From an uncultured Mycoplasmatota bacterium (GTDB lineage: Bacteria > Bacillota_I > Bacilli_A > RF39 > UBA660): a stretch of 50,275 bases of DNA. This document shows positions 24,360-33,450 of this stretch, piece by piece (within the stretch, counting starts at the first letter, position 1; every line of letters starts with the position of its first letter). The translations under genes were made by a program, and so were the position numbers. The stretch is taken from NCBI GenBank assembly GCA_946497955.1, contig CAMMMH010000009.1, forward strand, positions 1-50,275, read 5' to 3'. The notes under the pieces were generated by a model. That model did no database searches and was not told where the DNA came from. It worked only from the letters and a program-made list of their open reading frames with translations.

Positions 24360-25046
24360 ATGCAAAAAGAAATAATATGGAATAATAAAAAGTGGATTAT
24401 TGACTACGAAAATGGTACAATATATCAAAAAGGTATAACTCCAGGATTACCAGTACAAGTAAGAATTGGAAATTATCGATTAACAAATCTTGGTGGAGTA
24501 TGTTATTTTACAACTGGAAATAAGTTCTATAAAATTGATGACGAAACTATATCAGAAATAAGTAAAGAAGAATATGAAAATATAAAAAACTATAGAACTT
24601 TAAATAAAAAAGATCCAGCAACAATGAAAGTTATTTCTAACTATGCAACTTCAATAATAATTGATGATCTTATGAAGAGAAAATTTAATTTAAAAGTATC
24701 TATTCCTGTTAATAACACAAATATTATAAATAGCTTTTCAAAAAAATTCTCTTCTGAAATAACAAATCAAATTAAAAGACTATCAACAGAAATAATTATG
24801 TCTTTACCAGTAAAAGTAAACACACAAACTATAAAGCATCAAATTTATAATATTTATAATAATATTGTCCAAGAAAACGAAGAATTATTTCAAGTTTTAA
24901 TTGATAATATTTATTTAAACGATAAAGAAAGATTTGATTCATTATCAGAAGATATAATAAATAGTCGTAAAAAAAACAAAAAACAAGAAGATATTCTTAA
25001 TAATCATTCAATACAAGAAGAACAAGCTGAAAGAAAAAGAAAATAA
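24360..25046 (+). CDS. Hypothetical protein (228 aa)
   Basis: Not recognised. The first 75 residues look like beta strands (WIIDYENGTIYQKG, YRLTNLGGVCYFTTGNKFYKID), followed by a long helical part and a highly charged tail (QEEQAERKRK). Soluble. Good RBS (AGAAGGAG). It is one of the few plus-strand genes and is divergent from the 408-residue gene. Confidence 0.6.
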   Translation: MQKEIIWNNKKWIIDYENGTIYQKGITPGLPVQVRIGNYRLTNLGGVCYFTTGNKFYKIDDETISEISKEEYENIKNYRTLNKKDPATMKVISNYATSIIIDDLMKRKFNLKVSIPVNNTNIINSFSKKFSSEITNQIKRLSTEIIMSLPVKVNTQTIKHQIYNIYNNIVQENEELFQVLIDNIYLNDKERFDSLSEDIINSRKKNKKQEDILNNHSIQEEQAERKRK

Positions 25047-25154
25047 AGATGGTAATTTATTTTACTATTTTTATACCAGACTACTAGCAATTTCATCTTT
25101 TGTTAATGGTCTTTTTATAGAAAAATAATAATTACAAAACTATCTTTGTGGGAT

Positions 25155-25808
25155 TTATAAATTCATTATTTTATCTATATCATCAGAATGCATTAAATAT
25201 TTTTCATTTCCAATAACTATATTTTTAGTAGAATAATCTATCATTTTAAACAAGTTTGAAACATCATTAGGCACATCGTAATCATCATCTCTATCTCCTA
25301 TCTGTTTAACAAAGTATTGCTCTAATATATATAATCCTGCCAAAGAATTAATTACGTTTTTTAAATTTGCCTTTTTATAATTATCATCAGTTGTTCTTTC
25401 ATGTTTTACATCATTATAATTGCCCCACCACTCTGGTGACTTTTCAGAAGACCAATTAATAAAAGGTTGTAAGGTAAAATCTCTAAATTCTACTTTTTGA
25501 TTTGTTATTTTAGGACATATTTCTATTATTTTAGTTGCATAACAATTTATTTTTTTAAATTCAAGATGTTTATTATTTTCACTACAAATTGTTTTAAGAA
25601 TTACATCAACTTCTGAACATATTGATAAATATAACAATATTAGTTTATTAGAATAGCACAAGCTATTTCCATAATTTGTAATATTGCTATCTATATATAA
25701 ACTATTCTCACCCAAATCAAAAGCAATATAATCTTCAACATCTAAAAGCTCTTTTTCTAATACTAAATAATATTGCCAATATTGTTTACAAAATTCATTT
25801 CTTGTCAT
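25155..25808 (-). CDS. Hypothetical protein with a WWxxYNDVKHER motif (217 aa)
   Basis: ATG at 25808 preferred (GGAGG upstream). Helical soluble protein; the segment 'PEWWGNYNDVKHERTTDDNYKKANLKNVINSLAGLYILEQY' is a pattern I have seen in uncharacterised phage- and island-associated proteins, with conserved Trp-Trp and Lys-His-x-Arg. This could be a HEPN-like fold, but the canonical HEPN R-x4-6-H is not present in the expected place, so I leave the function open. Confidence 0.55.
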   Translation of the reverse strand: MTRNEFCKQYWQYYLVLEKELLDVEDYIAFDLGENSLYIDSNITNYGNSLCYSNKLILLYLSICSEVDVILKTICSENNKHLEFKKINCYATKIIEICPKITNQKVEFRDFTLQPFINWSSEKSPEWWGNYNDVKHERTTDDNYKKANLKNVINSLAGLYILEQYFVKQIGDRDDDYDVPNDVSNLFKMIDYSTKNIVIGNEKYLMHSDDIDKIMNL

Positions 25809-25826
25809 TCCCAACCTCCATATAAC

Positions 25827-26427
25827 TCATATTAATTTTTTTATGTCAGAAAAATGTATAATCTTATCATATATATCAAACCAGCTATAACATCTTATAA
25901 TGTTTGAATTAGTTAATTTATTGTTATATGGATGGTCATAACAAATAACTAGCCTATCTTTTGATATTAATGAAATATTTTCTGGCTTATCCTCAATCAT
26001 TATATCTATATTTTTCTCTTTACATATATCAGATTTATTTCTACTAAATATTAGTTCATCATATACTACGTTATTTTTATCAAGCCACTCTTTAACAATA
26101 TTCTGCATTTTTGCCTTATATTTATTTTCATATGTTGTAAAGGAACGTGAAGTTATTATATAGATGTCGTTACCATCACTTTTCAACCTTTTTATCACTT
26201 CAGAAGCAAAAGGTCTAATTAGAATATTCTCTGAATAATAGAAAATATATTTTTCACAAAAAATCATTATATTGTTTTTCTGTAACTTCAAATATATTTT
26301 CGTTATCATATATATCATTATGTAATTTATATTTAACTTTTTTCTCACTAAAATATTTAGTTCCATAATCTAAAATAAAGCTATGTTCATCTGTTAATAC
26401 TCCATCAATATCTATACCTATTCTCAT
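25827..26427 (-). pseudogene. HAD 5'-nucleotidase-like gene with a frameshift in a T run
   Basis: The ATG at 26427 (RBS GGAGTGAG) starts 'MRIGIDIDGVLTDE' (HAD motif I, DxDGV). The frame hits TGA after 'EKQYNDFL' at GATTTTTTGTGA. Removing one T of the six continues as 'DFCEKYIFYYSENI' and gives a full protein with motif II 'YIITSRS', the Lys region and motif IV 'IMIEDKPENI'. The whole would be about 200 residues and parallel to the intact paralogue at 36111-36698. Homopolymer slippage, phase variation or sequence error are all possible. Confidence 0.75.
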
Positions 26428-26456
26428 TGCACTCACTCCAAATTTATTATATAAAA

Positions 26457-26933
26457 TTACTTTAACCTTAATTTATATAATCTTTCTATTCTATTTTCTT
26501 TTTTAAACGTATCTACTTCACATACAAATACCCAACCAAATTTTTCATATAAACCTATATGTTCTGTATATAAATATATATTATCAAAATCTATATTTTT
26601 TTGTGCTATTTCATTGACTGTCTCAAGCAATTTTCTTCCATAGCCTTTTCCTCTATAACTCTCATCTATATAAACATTGGCAAGCCATGGATATATATCT
26701 GGTCTAACACTTAAATCTTCATAACCAAATTGATAGATCCCAATAATTTTACCATCTAAAAACAAACCATAAGTCTGTGGTAATCTTTTTTCCATCATAC
26801 TATGTTTCATAAAACATTTAACTTTTTCAAAACTATAACCATCTCTTTTACCCCACCAATTATACATCCATGTAGTTATAGTATTTAAAATATCTTCATT
26901 AACATTAACTAGTTGCTTTAATTCTAAAGACAT
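26457..26933 (-). CDS. GNAT-family N-acetyltransferase
   Basis: 158 residues from the ATG at 26933 (GGGAGGG before it). 'PWLANVYIDESYRGKGYGRKLLETV' is the GNAT acetyl-CoA loop (R-G-K-G-Y-G), preceded by the strand 'GLFLDGKIIGIYQFG' and followed by 'LYTEHIGLYEKFGWVF', typical of small-molecule or aminoglycoside-type GNATs; the substrate cannot be read. It lies downstream of the MFS transporter on the same strand and may be its partner. Confidence 0.85.
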   Translation of the reverse strand: MSLELKQLVNVNEDILNTITTWMYNWWGKRDGYSFEKVKCFMKHSMMEKRLPQTYGLFLDGKIIGIYQFGYEDLSVRPDIYPWLANVYIDESYRGKGYGRKLLETVNEIAQKNIDFDNIYLYTEHIGLYEKFGWVFVCEVDTFKKENRIERLYKLRLK

Positions 26934-26994
26934 ATAATACCCTCCCATCAATTGACATATATACCATTATATCATAATTACTATACAAAACACG

Positions 26995-28182
26995 TTATAC
27001 CTCATTGTTTTTCCTAAGATATACAAGATATAGAGCGATAGCAATTTGAACATAACCTATAAGTGCAGCAACTCCAAAGATATATTTAGAACCAAAGACA
27101 AATAGTAGTCCTGTTAAATATAATCCTATAGCATTACCTAAACTACCTACTAATTTTCTAATATTAGAGAACAATAACTGATATTTTGTATCTATTCTAT
27201 TTAAATATATAGCATCAGTCTTATTTTCATAAGCAGTTGTTAAAAATAAAGATACTGTTATAGCAATTAAAGTCATCTCATTTGATGGGAAAAGAAATAC
27301 TAAAGTATAACCTAACATACGAGGACCAAATTTAAGTAATATAGTTAGGTAATCATTTTTAGGAGTTAATTTCTTTAAAGCTAAAACTCCAAATATATCT
27401 GCTATTATTCCCATTAAAAGAAAATAAAAAGTAGCATTTTTAGAAGAAATATCTAAAATATTAGTTAATATTAACATCTGCATACCTAAAGCACAGTTAT
27501 AAGATATATCAGCAATAAATATATATAATAAATAGAAATTAGATATTTTATCTCTTTTAAATACTTTTAAATATTCCTTAATACTTATATCATTATACTT
27601 TTCTTTATCATTAAATTTTACTTTACTTAAAGAGAATAATGCTATCACTAAACATATTAAAGTAACTAAAAGAAAACTATTATAATCAAAAATATAATTT
27701 CCTATGGCAACTCCTAATAAAAGCCCTCCTATTAAAACTCCTAAATCTTGACATATATAGGTTGTTAATTGTCTGTAACTATAAACCTTATCATCTTTAA
27801 TAACTCTTGTAATTAAGGGATATATCGCTAAGTAACCTACAGTATAACTTGCTACATCAAAGATAAATAAAACTGCTATCACTTTAGTAGGTAAATGCTG
27901 GTATCCTAGAAAAAGAATTAAGTAAGAAGCTATCCTTATTAAGAGAGTTGCACTTAATAATTTCTTTATATTAGCCATACTTATTTTTAGAGAAATAAAT
28001 ATTATAGATACTGCACCAAAGAAAGTAGCAAGACTCATAACTCTACTTATTTCACTGGCATCTAGACTATTTTCTTCTAGCCATAGAAGTCTAAAGTTAT
28101 TCCATAAGCCAAAGGATATACTAAAGAAAATAATCATTATAAATATGTATTTTAAGTTCTTATTCTTAATTAATTCTTTCAT
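26995..28182 (-). CDS. Major facilitator superfamily transporter
   Basis: 395 residues with about 12 membrane helices in two halves. After helix 1 ('YIFIMIIFFSISFGLWNNFRLLWLEE') comes the MFS-like loop 'ISRVMSLATFFGAVSII', and a polar cytoplasmic loop ('FNDKEKYNDISIKEYLKVFKRDK') separates the halves. Likely an exporter of a small molecule; ligand unknown. RBS AAGGAGTAGG; its start is 10 nt after the ABC gene 28193-29923, so it is part of that operon. Confidence 0.83.
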   Translation of the reverse strand: MKELIKNKNLKYIFIMIIFFSISFGLWNNFRLLWLEENSLDASEISRVMSLATFFGAVSIIFISLKISMANIKKLLSATLLIRIASYLILFLGYQHLPTKVIAVLFIFDVASYTVGYLAIYPLITRVIKDDKVYSYRQLTTYICQDLGVLIGGLLLGVAIGNYIFDYNSFLLVTLICLVIALFSLSKVKFNDKEKYNDISIKEYLKVFKRDKISNFYLLYIFIADISYNCALGMQMLILTNILDISSKNATFYFLLMGIIADIFGVLALKKLTPKNDYLTILLKFGPRMLGYTLVFLFPSNEMTLIAITVSLFLTTAYENKTDAIYLNRIDTKYQLLFSNIRKLVGSLGNAIGLYLTGLLFVFGSKYIFGVAALIGYVQIAIALYLVYLRKNNEV

Positions 28183-28192
28183 GTCCTACTCC

Positions 28193-29923
28193 TTATAAAT
28201 TATTGTTACTTACACTACTACTATCTCTTAAATTTAAATAATACTCATTGTTTTCTAAAGACTCTACTGTTCCATCTGCAACTTTCCTACCTTTATCTAT
28301 GATAATTAAGTGATCTGCTTTATTCATTACTTCTTTTTTATGAGTAATTATTATGACAGTATGGTCTTTTGATAATTCTTTAAAGACTTTAACTACACTT
28401 TTTGTATTAGTAGAGTCTAATGATGAAGTTACTTCATCAAAAAGTAATATTTCTGAGTTTGTTAAGATACTTCTAGCAATGGAAAGAAGTTGTTTTAATC
28501 TTGTCGAAACATTAGAACTATTTTCTTCTATAATTGTATTATATCCTTTAGGTAAGCTTAATATTTCTTCATGTATTCCTAGTCTTTCACATACTTCTTG
28601 TTGCCTTTTAAAGTTAGAATCCACTAAAGATAAATTATCTCTTATACTCATATTAAAGAGAATACTTTTTTGAGTTACAACACTAACATTTGTCTTATAA
28701 ACGTCATCAGTATAGTTATAAATATCTTCTTTATCTACTAAAACTTTACCACTATCTGGTTTTATTAATCTTAAAATAATATTTAATATAGTGCTTTTAC
28801 CACTACCACTACGTCCTACAATAGCGGTTAATTCATTTGGTTTTACTTTAAAAGTAATATCTTTTAAAACTTGCTTATTAGTATAAGATGAATAAACGTG
28901 TTTAAACTCTAAAAGACCTTTAATATTATCTTCAGTAGATGTATTTAATACTTTATTACTTTTTGGATGATAATTTAAAACAGAATAAATCCTTTCTACT
29001 GATACTCGGCAATTTATAACATTTTTAACACAAGTTTCTAAGACATATTTTAGTTCTTGATTTAACATAGTAAAATAGCCTATAACTAACACTATTTTAT
29101 CAACTGTATAATTATTTTGAAATAGTAAGAGTAATGTAACAGCATAAATACTTACTTCTCCTAAATCTAATATTAATTGAAGAAAATTTGACTGAATATC
29201 GGCATATCTTCTTTTCAGTCTGTAATTATGACAGAATTTTTTATTAATAGTATTAAAATGATTATAGTACTTTTCTTGTAGATTATAAACTTTCATTTCT
29301 TCAAGTGATGATAACTCTTCCATAAAGACTCCAGCGATTTTATCTTGATACTTTCTTTGCTTATGTAAATATTTAACTACTTTCTGATTAAATATCATCA
29401 TAAATATTACATAAAGACTAGAAAATAAGAATACTACTATACCTACTACTGGAGAGGTTAAAGCAGTTAGTATTACTATTACAATTATTCTGATAAAGCC
29501 TATAATAATATCACTTAAATTATCATTAATACCTACTATTTTCCATATATCACTAGATGAGGCTTGTAATACTTCGTCTATATCTTTATGTTTAGAAAAT
29601 TCTAAGTCATAGGTAGATAGTTTATCAAAAACTTTCCTCTTAAGTCCTGTATAACAATAATTAGAATCTAAAGCACCGCCTTTATAATTCCAATGATAAA
29701 ATATTACTTTAGCAGAAACAGAAGCAAAGAAATAAAATATCCATTTTAAGGTTTCATTATAATCTCCTAATGTTAGGTATTTAACAATTCCTGAAGCAGT
29801 AAATGGTATTAGAATACTGGCAATTACTGCTAAAGCTTTAGATGTAAAAATCATTATATAATAAAATTTGTTAGGCTTAATACAAGACCAATATTTTTTA
29901 TAGGTATCTATCATTAATCTCAT
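28193..29923 (-). CDS. ABC half-exporter with degenerate signature motif
   Basis: 576 residues: six membrane helices (about 1-310) and a nucleotide-binding domain. Walker A 'GRSGSGKST', Q loop 'VVTQKSILF', Walker B 'ILLFDEVTSSLD' with the catalytic Glu, and H loop 'IIITHKK' are intact. The signature, normally SGGQ, is 'NVSTRLKQ'. The start overlaps the stop of the upstream ABC gene (ATGA), so the two are translationally coupled. The partner at 29920-31617 has the complementary defects, as expected for a heterodimeric exporter with one silent ATP site. Transported substrate unknown. Confidence 0.87.
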   Translation of the reverse strand: MRLMIDTYKKYWSCIKPNKFYYIMIFTSKALAVIASILIPFTASGIVKYLTLGDYNETLKWIFYFFASVSAKVIFYHWNYKGGALDSNYCYTGLKRKVFDKLSTYDLEFSKHKDIDEVLQASSSDIWKIVGINDNLSDIIIGFIRIIVIVILTALTSPVVGIVVFLFSSLYVIFMMIFNQKVVKYLHKQRKYQDKIAGVFMEELSSLEEMKVYNLQEKYYNHFNTINKKFCHNYRLKRRYADIQSNFLQLILDLGEVSIYAVTLLLLFQNNYTVDKIVLVIGYFTMLNQELKYVLETCVKNVINCRVSVERIYSVLNYHPKSNKVLNTSTEDNIKGLLEFKHVYSSYTNKQVLKDITFKVKPNELTAIVGRSGSGKSTILNIILRLIKPDSGKVLVDKEDIYNYTDDVYKTNVSVVTQKSILFNMSIRDNLSLVDSNFKRQQEVCERLGIHEEILSLPKGYNTIIEENSSNVSTRLKQLLSIARSILTNSEILLFDEVTSSLDSTNTKSVVKVFKELSKDHTVIIITHKKEVMNKADHLIIIDKGRKVADGTVESLENNEYYLNLRDSSSVSNNNL

Positions 29924-31617
29924 ATTAACACCTCACTTTCAGAGTCTAATTTCTCTTTTAAGTCATCTAATGATTTATAACTTTTCGCTTTGCCATTATT
30001 CATATAAATTATCTTATCTGCTTTAGTAATTAAATCTTCTCTATTAGTTATAACTAAAATAGTATGATCTTCTTTTAATCTTACTAGGAGGTCTATTATT
30101 TGATTTGTAGTTTTAGGATCAAGGGATGCTGTTATATCATCCATTAAAAGAATTTCGGCATCTGTTAATAAACTTCTTGCAATAGATAATAGTTGTTTCT
30201 GTCCTCCACTTATATTAGTAGCATTCCCAGTTAAAATAGTACTATACCCTTTAGATAAGCTCATAATAAATTCATGTAATCCCACTTCTTTAATTACTTC
30301 TTCTTGTCTTTTCTTATTACCATTAATTAATCTTAAATTATCTCTTATACTCATATTATAAATAAAAGGATTTTGTTTAACTAGAGTTATATTAGAAGCA
30401 TAGATACTATCACTATATTCATAAATATTAACCCCATCTAAAAATATTTCTCCTCCATTAATAGGATAAAATCTTAATAATAAGTCAAAAAGAGTTGTTT
30501 TACCACTACCAGATGGACCGATAATAACGTTTAAAGTATTAGGTTTAATCTCTAGACTAATATTATCTAAAATATATTTAGAATTATATTTATAACTAAC
30601 ATTTTTTAAAACAATTGAACCATATATCTCATTATTTTCATATTTACCAAAGAGATTAGATAAATCATCTTCATAAGTTAAGGCTTCATTTACTCTTTTA
30701 ACAGAAACATGATATTCTTTAATTTCACGATAAGATCCTACTAATTCTGTTAAGTTTTCTATCAACTGGTCATAATAACCAATAATTAAAATAACTAAAT
30801 CAATTGTAGCATTGAACTTCATCATAAATAATAAAAGGATTAAATATAAAATAACTTTGGTATATTGTGGTATTAAAGTACTAGTATTTTCATTTCTAGC
30901 ATAGTATTTACGTTTTTTAAAATAAGCTTTAGTATATCTATTTAGTTTAGTTTGTAACTTTTTATAAAGTTTATCTTTTATAGGAAGTGTTTTTATTTCT
31001 TTTAGGGCATTTAACTCTTCTACATAAGTAGAATTTAAAGTATCATTATGTTTCTTTTGTTCTTTTAGATATTTAGAAAATTTATCCATTGTTTTAGTCA
31101 TAAAAACAAGATAAATTACTAAAGATATTACTGTAATTAGAGCAAAGATAAAATTGGCTCTAAATATTAAAATAACTGTTAAGATAGCCATAAATATTGT
31201 TGAAAGATATACAGTTGTAGAGTCTAATAATAAACAATAACTCGGAATATCATCTCCTACTAGACTTAACATTTTACCATTATCTAATGTTTTAGATATT
31301 TTTCTTGATGAAGTACAAATTTTATTAAAAAGTTTTTTATGAATAATATCACAATAATAAGTTTGAAGAAAGCTATAGATATAGTAATTAAAATACCAAA
31401 CAATTTCATAGACTATATAAGCAATTGCTAGATAAAAGGTATAATTATATGCTAAAGTATTTTGTTCTGTAGCATACTTTATAATTTGACTAGCAAAATA
31501 AGGAAATACTGCCATAATAACATAACCTAAGATACAAGTAAAAAAGAAAAGAAAGGTCATAAACTTCTTAAATGGTACTACTTTAAAATCATTATACACT
31601 TCTTTTATATACTTCAT
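29920..31617 (-). CDS. ABC half-exporter with degenerate Walker B/H loop
   Basis: 565 residues from the ATG at 31617 (AGGAAG upstream). Six membrane helices then a nucleotide-binding domain: Walker A 'GPSGSGKTT', Q loop 'LVKQNPF', signature 'NISGGQKQ' intact. Walker B reads 'ILLMDDITASLD', with Asp instead of the catalytic Glu, and the H loop is 'LVITNRED', with Asn for His. Together with the partner's broken signature, all defects fall in the same composite ATP site, as in TM287/288- and BmrCD-type heterodimers. First gene of the operon 29920-28193-26995, behind the repeated terminator-promoter unit. Confidence 0.87.
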   Translation of the reverse strand: MKYIKEVYNDFKVVPFKKFMTFLFFFTCILGYVIMAVFPYFASQIIKYATEQNTLAYNYTFYLAIAYIVYEIVWYFNYYIYSFLQTYYCDIIHKKLFNKICTSSRKISKTLDNGKMLSLVGDDIPSYCLLLDSTTVYLSTIFMAILTVILIFRANFIFALITVISLVIYLVFMTKTMDKFSKYLKEQKKHNDTLNSTYVEELNALKEIKTLPIKDKLYKKLQTKLNRYTKAYFKKRKYYARNENTSTLIPQYTKVILYLILLLFMMKFNATIDLVILIIGYYDQLIENLTELVGSYREIKEYHVSVKRVNEALTYEDDLSNLFGKYENNEIYGSIVLKNVSYKYNSKYILDNISLEIKPNTLNVIIGPSGSGKTTLFDLLLRFYPINGGEIFLDGVNIYEYSDSIYASNITLVKQNPFIYNMSIRDNLRLINGNKKRQEEVIKEVGLHEFIMSLSKGYSTILTGNATNISGGQKQLLSIARSLLTDAEILLMDDITASLDPKTTNQIIDLLVRLKEDHTILVITNREDLITKADKIIYMNNGKAKSYKSLDDLKEKLDSESEVLI

Positions 31618-31641
31618 ACTGAATACACTTCCTACTCTATG

Positions 31642-31699
31642 TATCAATTATAACAGAAAACAAAGAAAAAAGACTAGTAATTATAAACTAATCGTAATT
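31642..31699 (-). repeat. Terminator-promoter repeat, copy 1
   Basis: 58 bp matching 35298-35355 at 57 positions. On the minus strand it reads hairpin GATTAGT/ACTAGTC with T6, then an extended -10 box TGTTATAAT. It ends one ABC pair's transcript and starts the next. Confidence 0.75.
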
Positions 31700-31734
31700 A
31701 AAACTTTTTTCTTCGTAACCATCTTTCTTAATTA

Positions 31735-33450
31735 CTATAAATTTTTCTGTTTAAATAGTCTTTGGTAATATCTATTATTTTCTAATAATTTCTTATGTTT
31801 ACCTATCCCTACTACTTTACCTTTATCAATAACAATCAATTCATCAGCAACTTTCATTAAATCTTTTTTATGAGTAATAATGATAACAGTATGGTCTTTC
31901 TTTAAATCTTTTAAAACTTTAATAATATGTTTTGTAGTTTTAGGATCTAAAGCCGATGTTATTTCATCAAAAAGTAAAATTTCTGCTTTAGATAATAAAG
32001 TTCTAGCCATAGAAATTAATTGTTTCTGCCCTCCACTTACATTAGTTGCATTCTCACTTAATATAGTATCATATCCTTTAGGAAGACTCATAATAAAATC
32101 ATGTATTTCAACTCTTTTACAAGCATTTATTTGATTAGTTGTATTCTTATCTACTAAAGATAAGTTTTCTTTAATACTCATATTAAATATAAAAGGTTTT
32201 TGGGTTGCGATAGAAACATTAGAAGGATAAACATTACTATTATAATCATATATATCAACACCATCTATATAAACATGACCAGAATCTATCTTATAAAGCC
32301 TTAAAAGGATTCTAAAAATAGTACTTTTACCACTACCACTTTCACCTACTATTGCTGTAAGCTTATTAGGTTCTATTTCAAAGCTAGCTTTATCAAGGCT
32401 TATATTATTTTCATACTTAAAAGTAACATTATCGAAAATAATATCACCAAAAATATTATCTTCTAAATAGTCTCCAAATTCTAACATATTTTTATTATGA
32501 TAATTTATTACTCTAGAAAGTCTATCTATTCTAACAGAACTATTACAAACCTTATTAACTTTTTCAAAAAAATCAAAATTTTCCCTTTCTATCTGGTCAA
32601 TATAAGTAACAATTAATACTAAATCACCAACACTCATAACACCTTTCATAATATGATTAATTACAATTATATATGCGATAAATTTAGATATTGTAATAAT
32701 AACAGGATATAGTACTTTAGATCTGTCCCAATACTTTCTTTTTAAGAAATATTGTTTAGTCCAGCTTCTTTTATAAATATCAAGATAGTTATTTAATTTA
32801 TTTTTCATATCAAATGCTTTAATTTCACTTGAAGCATCTAACATCTGTTCATATAAAGATGTAATTCTATCTTGATTTCTTCTTTGACCCATAAAATAAT
32901 AATCTTTTTTCTCTTGTCCTTTAGCAAGCATTACTTGATAGATTATATTAAATGCTAAAACTATTAACCCAATTTCTAAATTATAAAAAATAAGTATTAA
33001 TAAAGCCATAATATCTGTAAAAAAATGAGCAAGAGCATCTATCATTCTATCTGTAAACATACAAACATCCATAACATCACTAGTAACAGTATTATCTAAA
33101 TATGATTTAGGAAGTCTTTTGGTAAAATCTTCATCATAATGAGCGACTTTTGATGCTATTATTAGGTGAAGTTTATTATAAACATAATTAGTATTTTTAG
33201 CATAAACAACAAAGTTTAAATGATGACAAATAAGATAAACTAAATAATTAATACCTAAATAAACAATATTAATAAAAGTCTCTTGATACTCTCCTAAAGT
33301 AGCATAGTCAATTATTCTTGCTGCAAAAATAGGAGTTATTGCAAAAGTAATACTTCTAAGAAAGGCTGTTATAAACAAAAGTATTAAGTATTTCTTGTTA
33401 TCTGCTCCAAGACTAAAATAATTTTTACATATTTTAAAATATCTACTCAT
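31735..33450 (-). CDS. ABC half-exporter (canonical ATPase)
   Basis: 571 residues from the ATG at 33450, which overlaps the stop of the upstream ABC gene; GGGAGG lies 12 nt before it. Six membrane helices and a complete nucleotide-binding domain: Walker A 'GESGSGKST', Q loop 'IATQKPF', signature 'NVSGGQKQ', Walker B 'LLFDEITSALD', H loop 'IITHKK'. No N-terminal C39 peptidase domain, so it does not by itself mature a peptide. Probably pairs with 33443-35185. Closely related in sequence to the other three ABC proteins here, indicating local duplication. Confidence 0.88.
   Translation of the reverse strand: MSRYFKICKNYFSLGADNKKYLILLFITAFLRSITFAITPIFAARIIDYATLGEYQETFINIVYLGINYLVYLICHHLNFVVYAKNTNYVYNKLHLIIASKVAHYDEDFTKRLPKSYLDNTVTSDVMDVCMFTDRMIDALAHFFTDIMALLILIFYNLEIGLIVLAFNIIYQVMLAKGQEKKDYYFMGQRRNQDRITSLYEQMLDASSEIKAFDMKNKLNNYLDIYKRSWTKQYFLKRKYWDRSKVLYPVIITISKFIAYIIVINHIMKGVMSVGDLVLIVTYIDQIERENFDFFEKVNKVCNSSVRIDRLSRVINYHNKNMLEFGDYLEDNIFGDIIFDNVTFKYENNISLDKASFEIEPNKLTAIVGESGSGKSTIFRILLRLYKIDSGHVYIDGVDIYDYNSNVYPSNVSIATQKPFIFNMSIKENLSLVDKNTTNQINACKRVEIHDFIMSLPKGYDTILSENATNVSGGQKQLISMARTLLSKAEILLFDEITSALDPKTTKHIIKVLKDLKKDHTVIIITHKKDLMKVADELIVIDKGKVVGIGKHKKLLENNRYYQRLFKQKNL

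Noticed and set aside
25155-25808. HEPN RNase toxin
   Set aside because: Trp-Trp and KHER motifs are suggestive, but the canonical R-x4-6-H is not seen, so a name is not justified.
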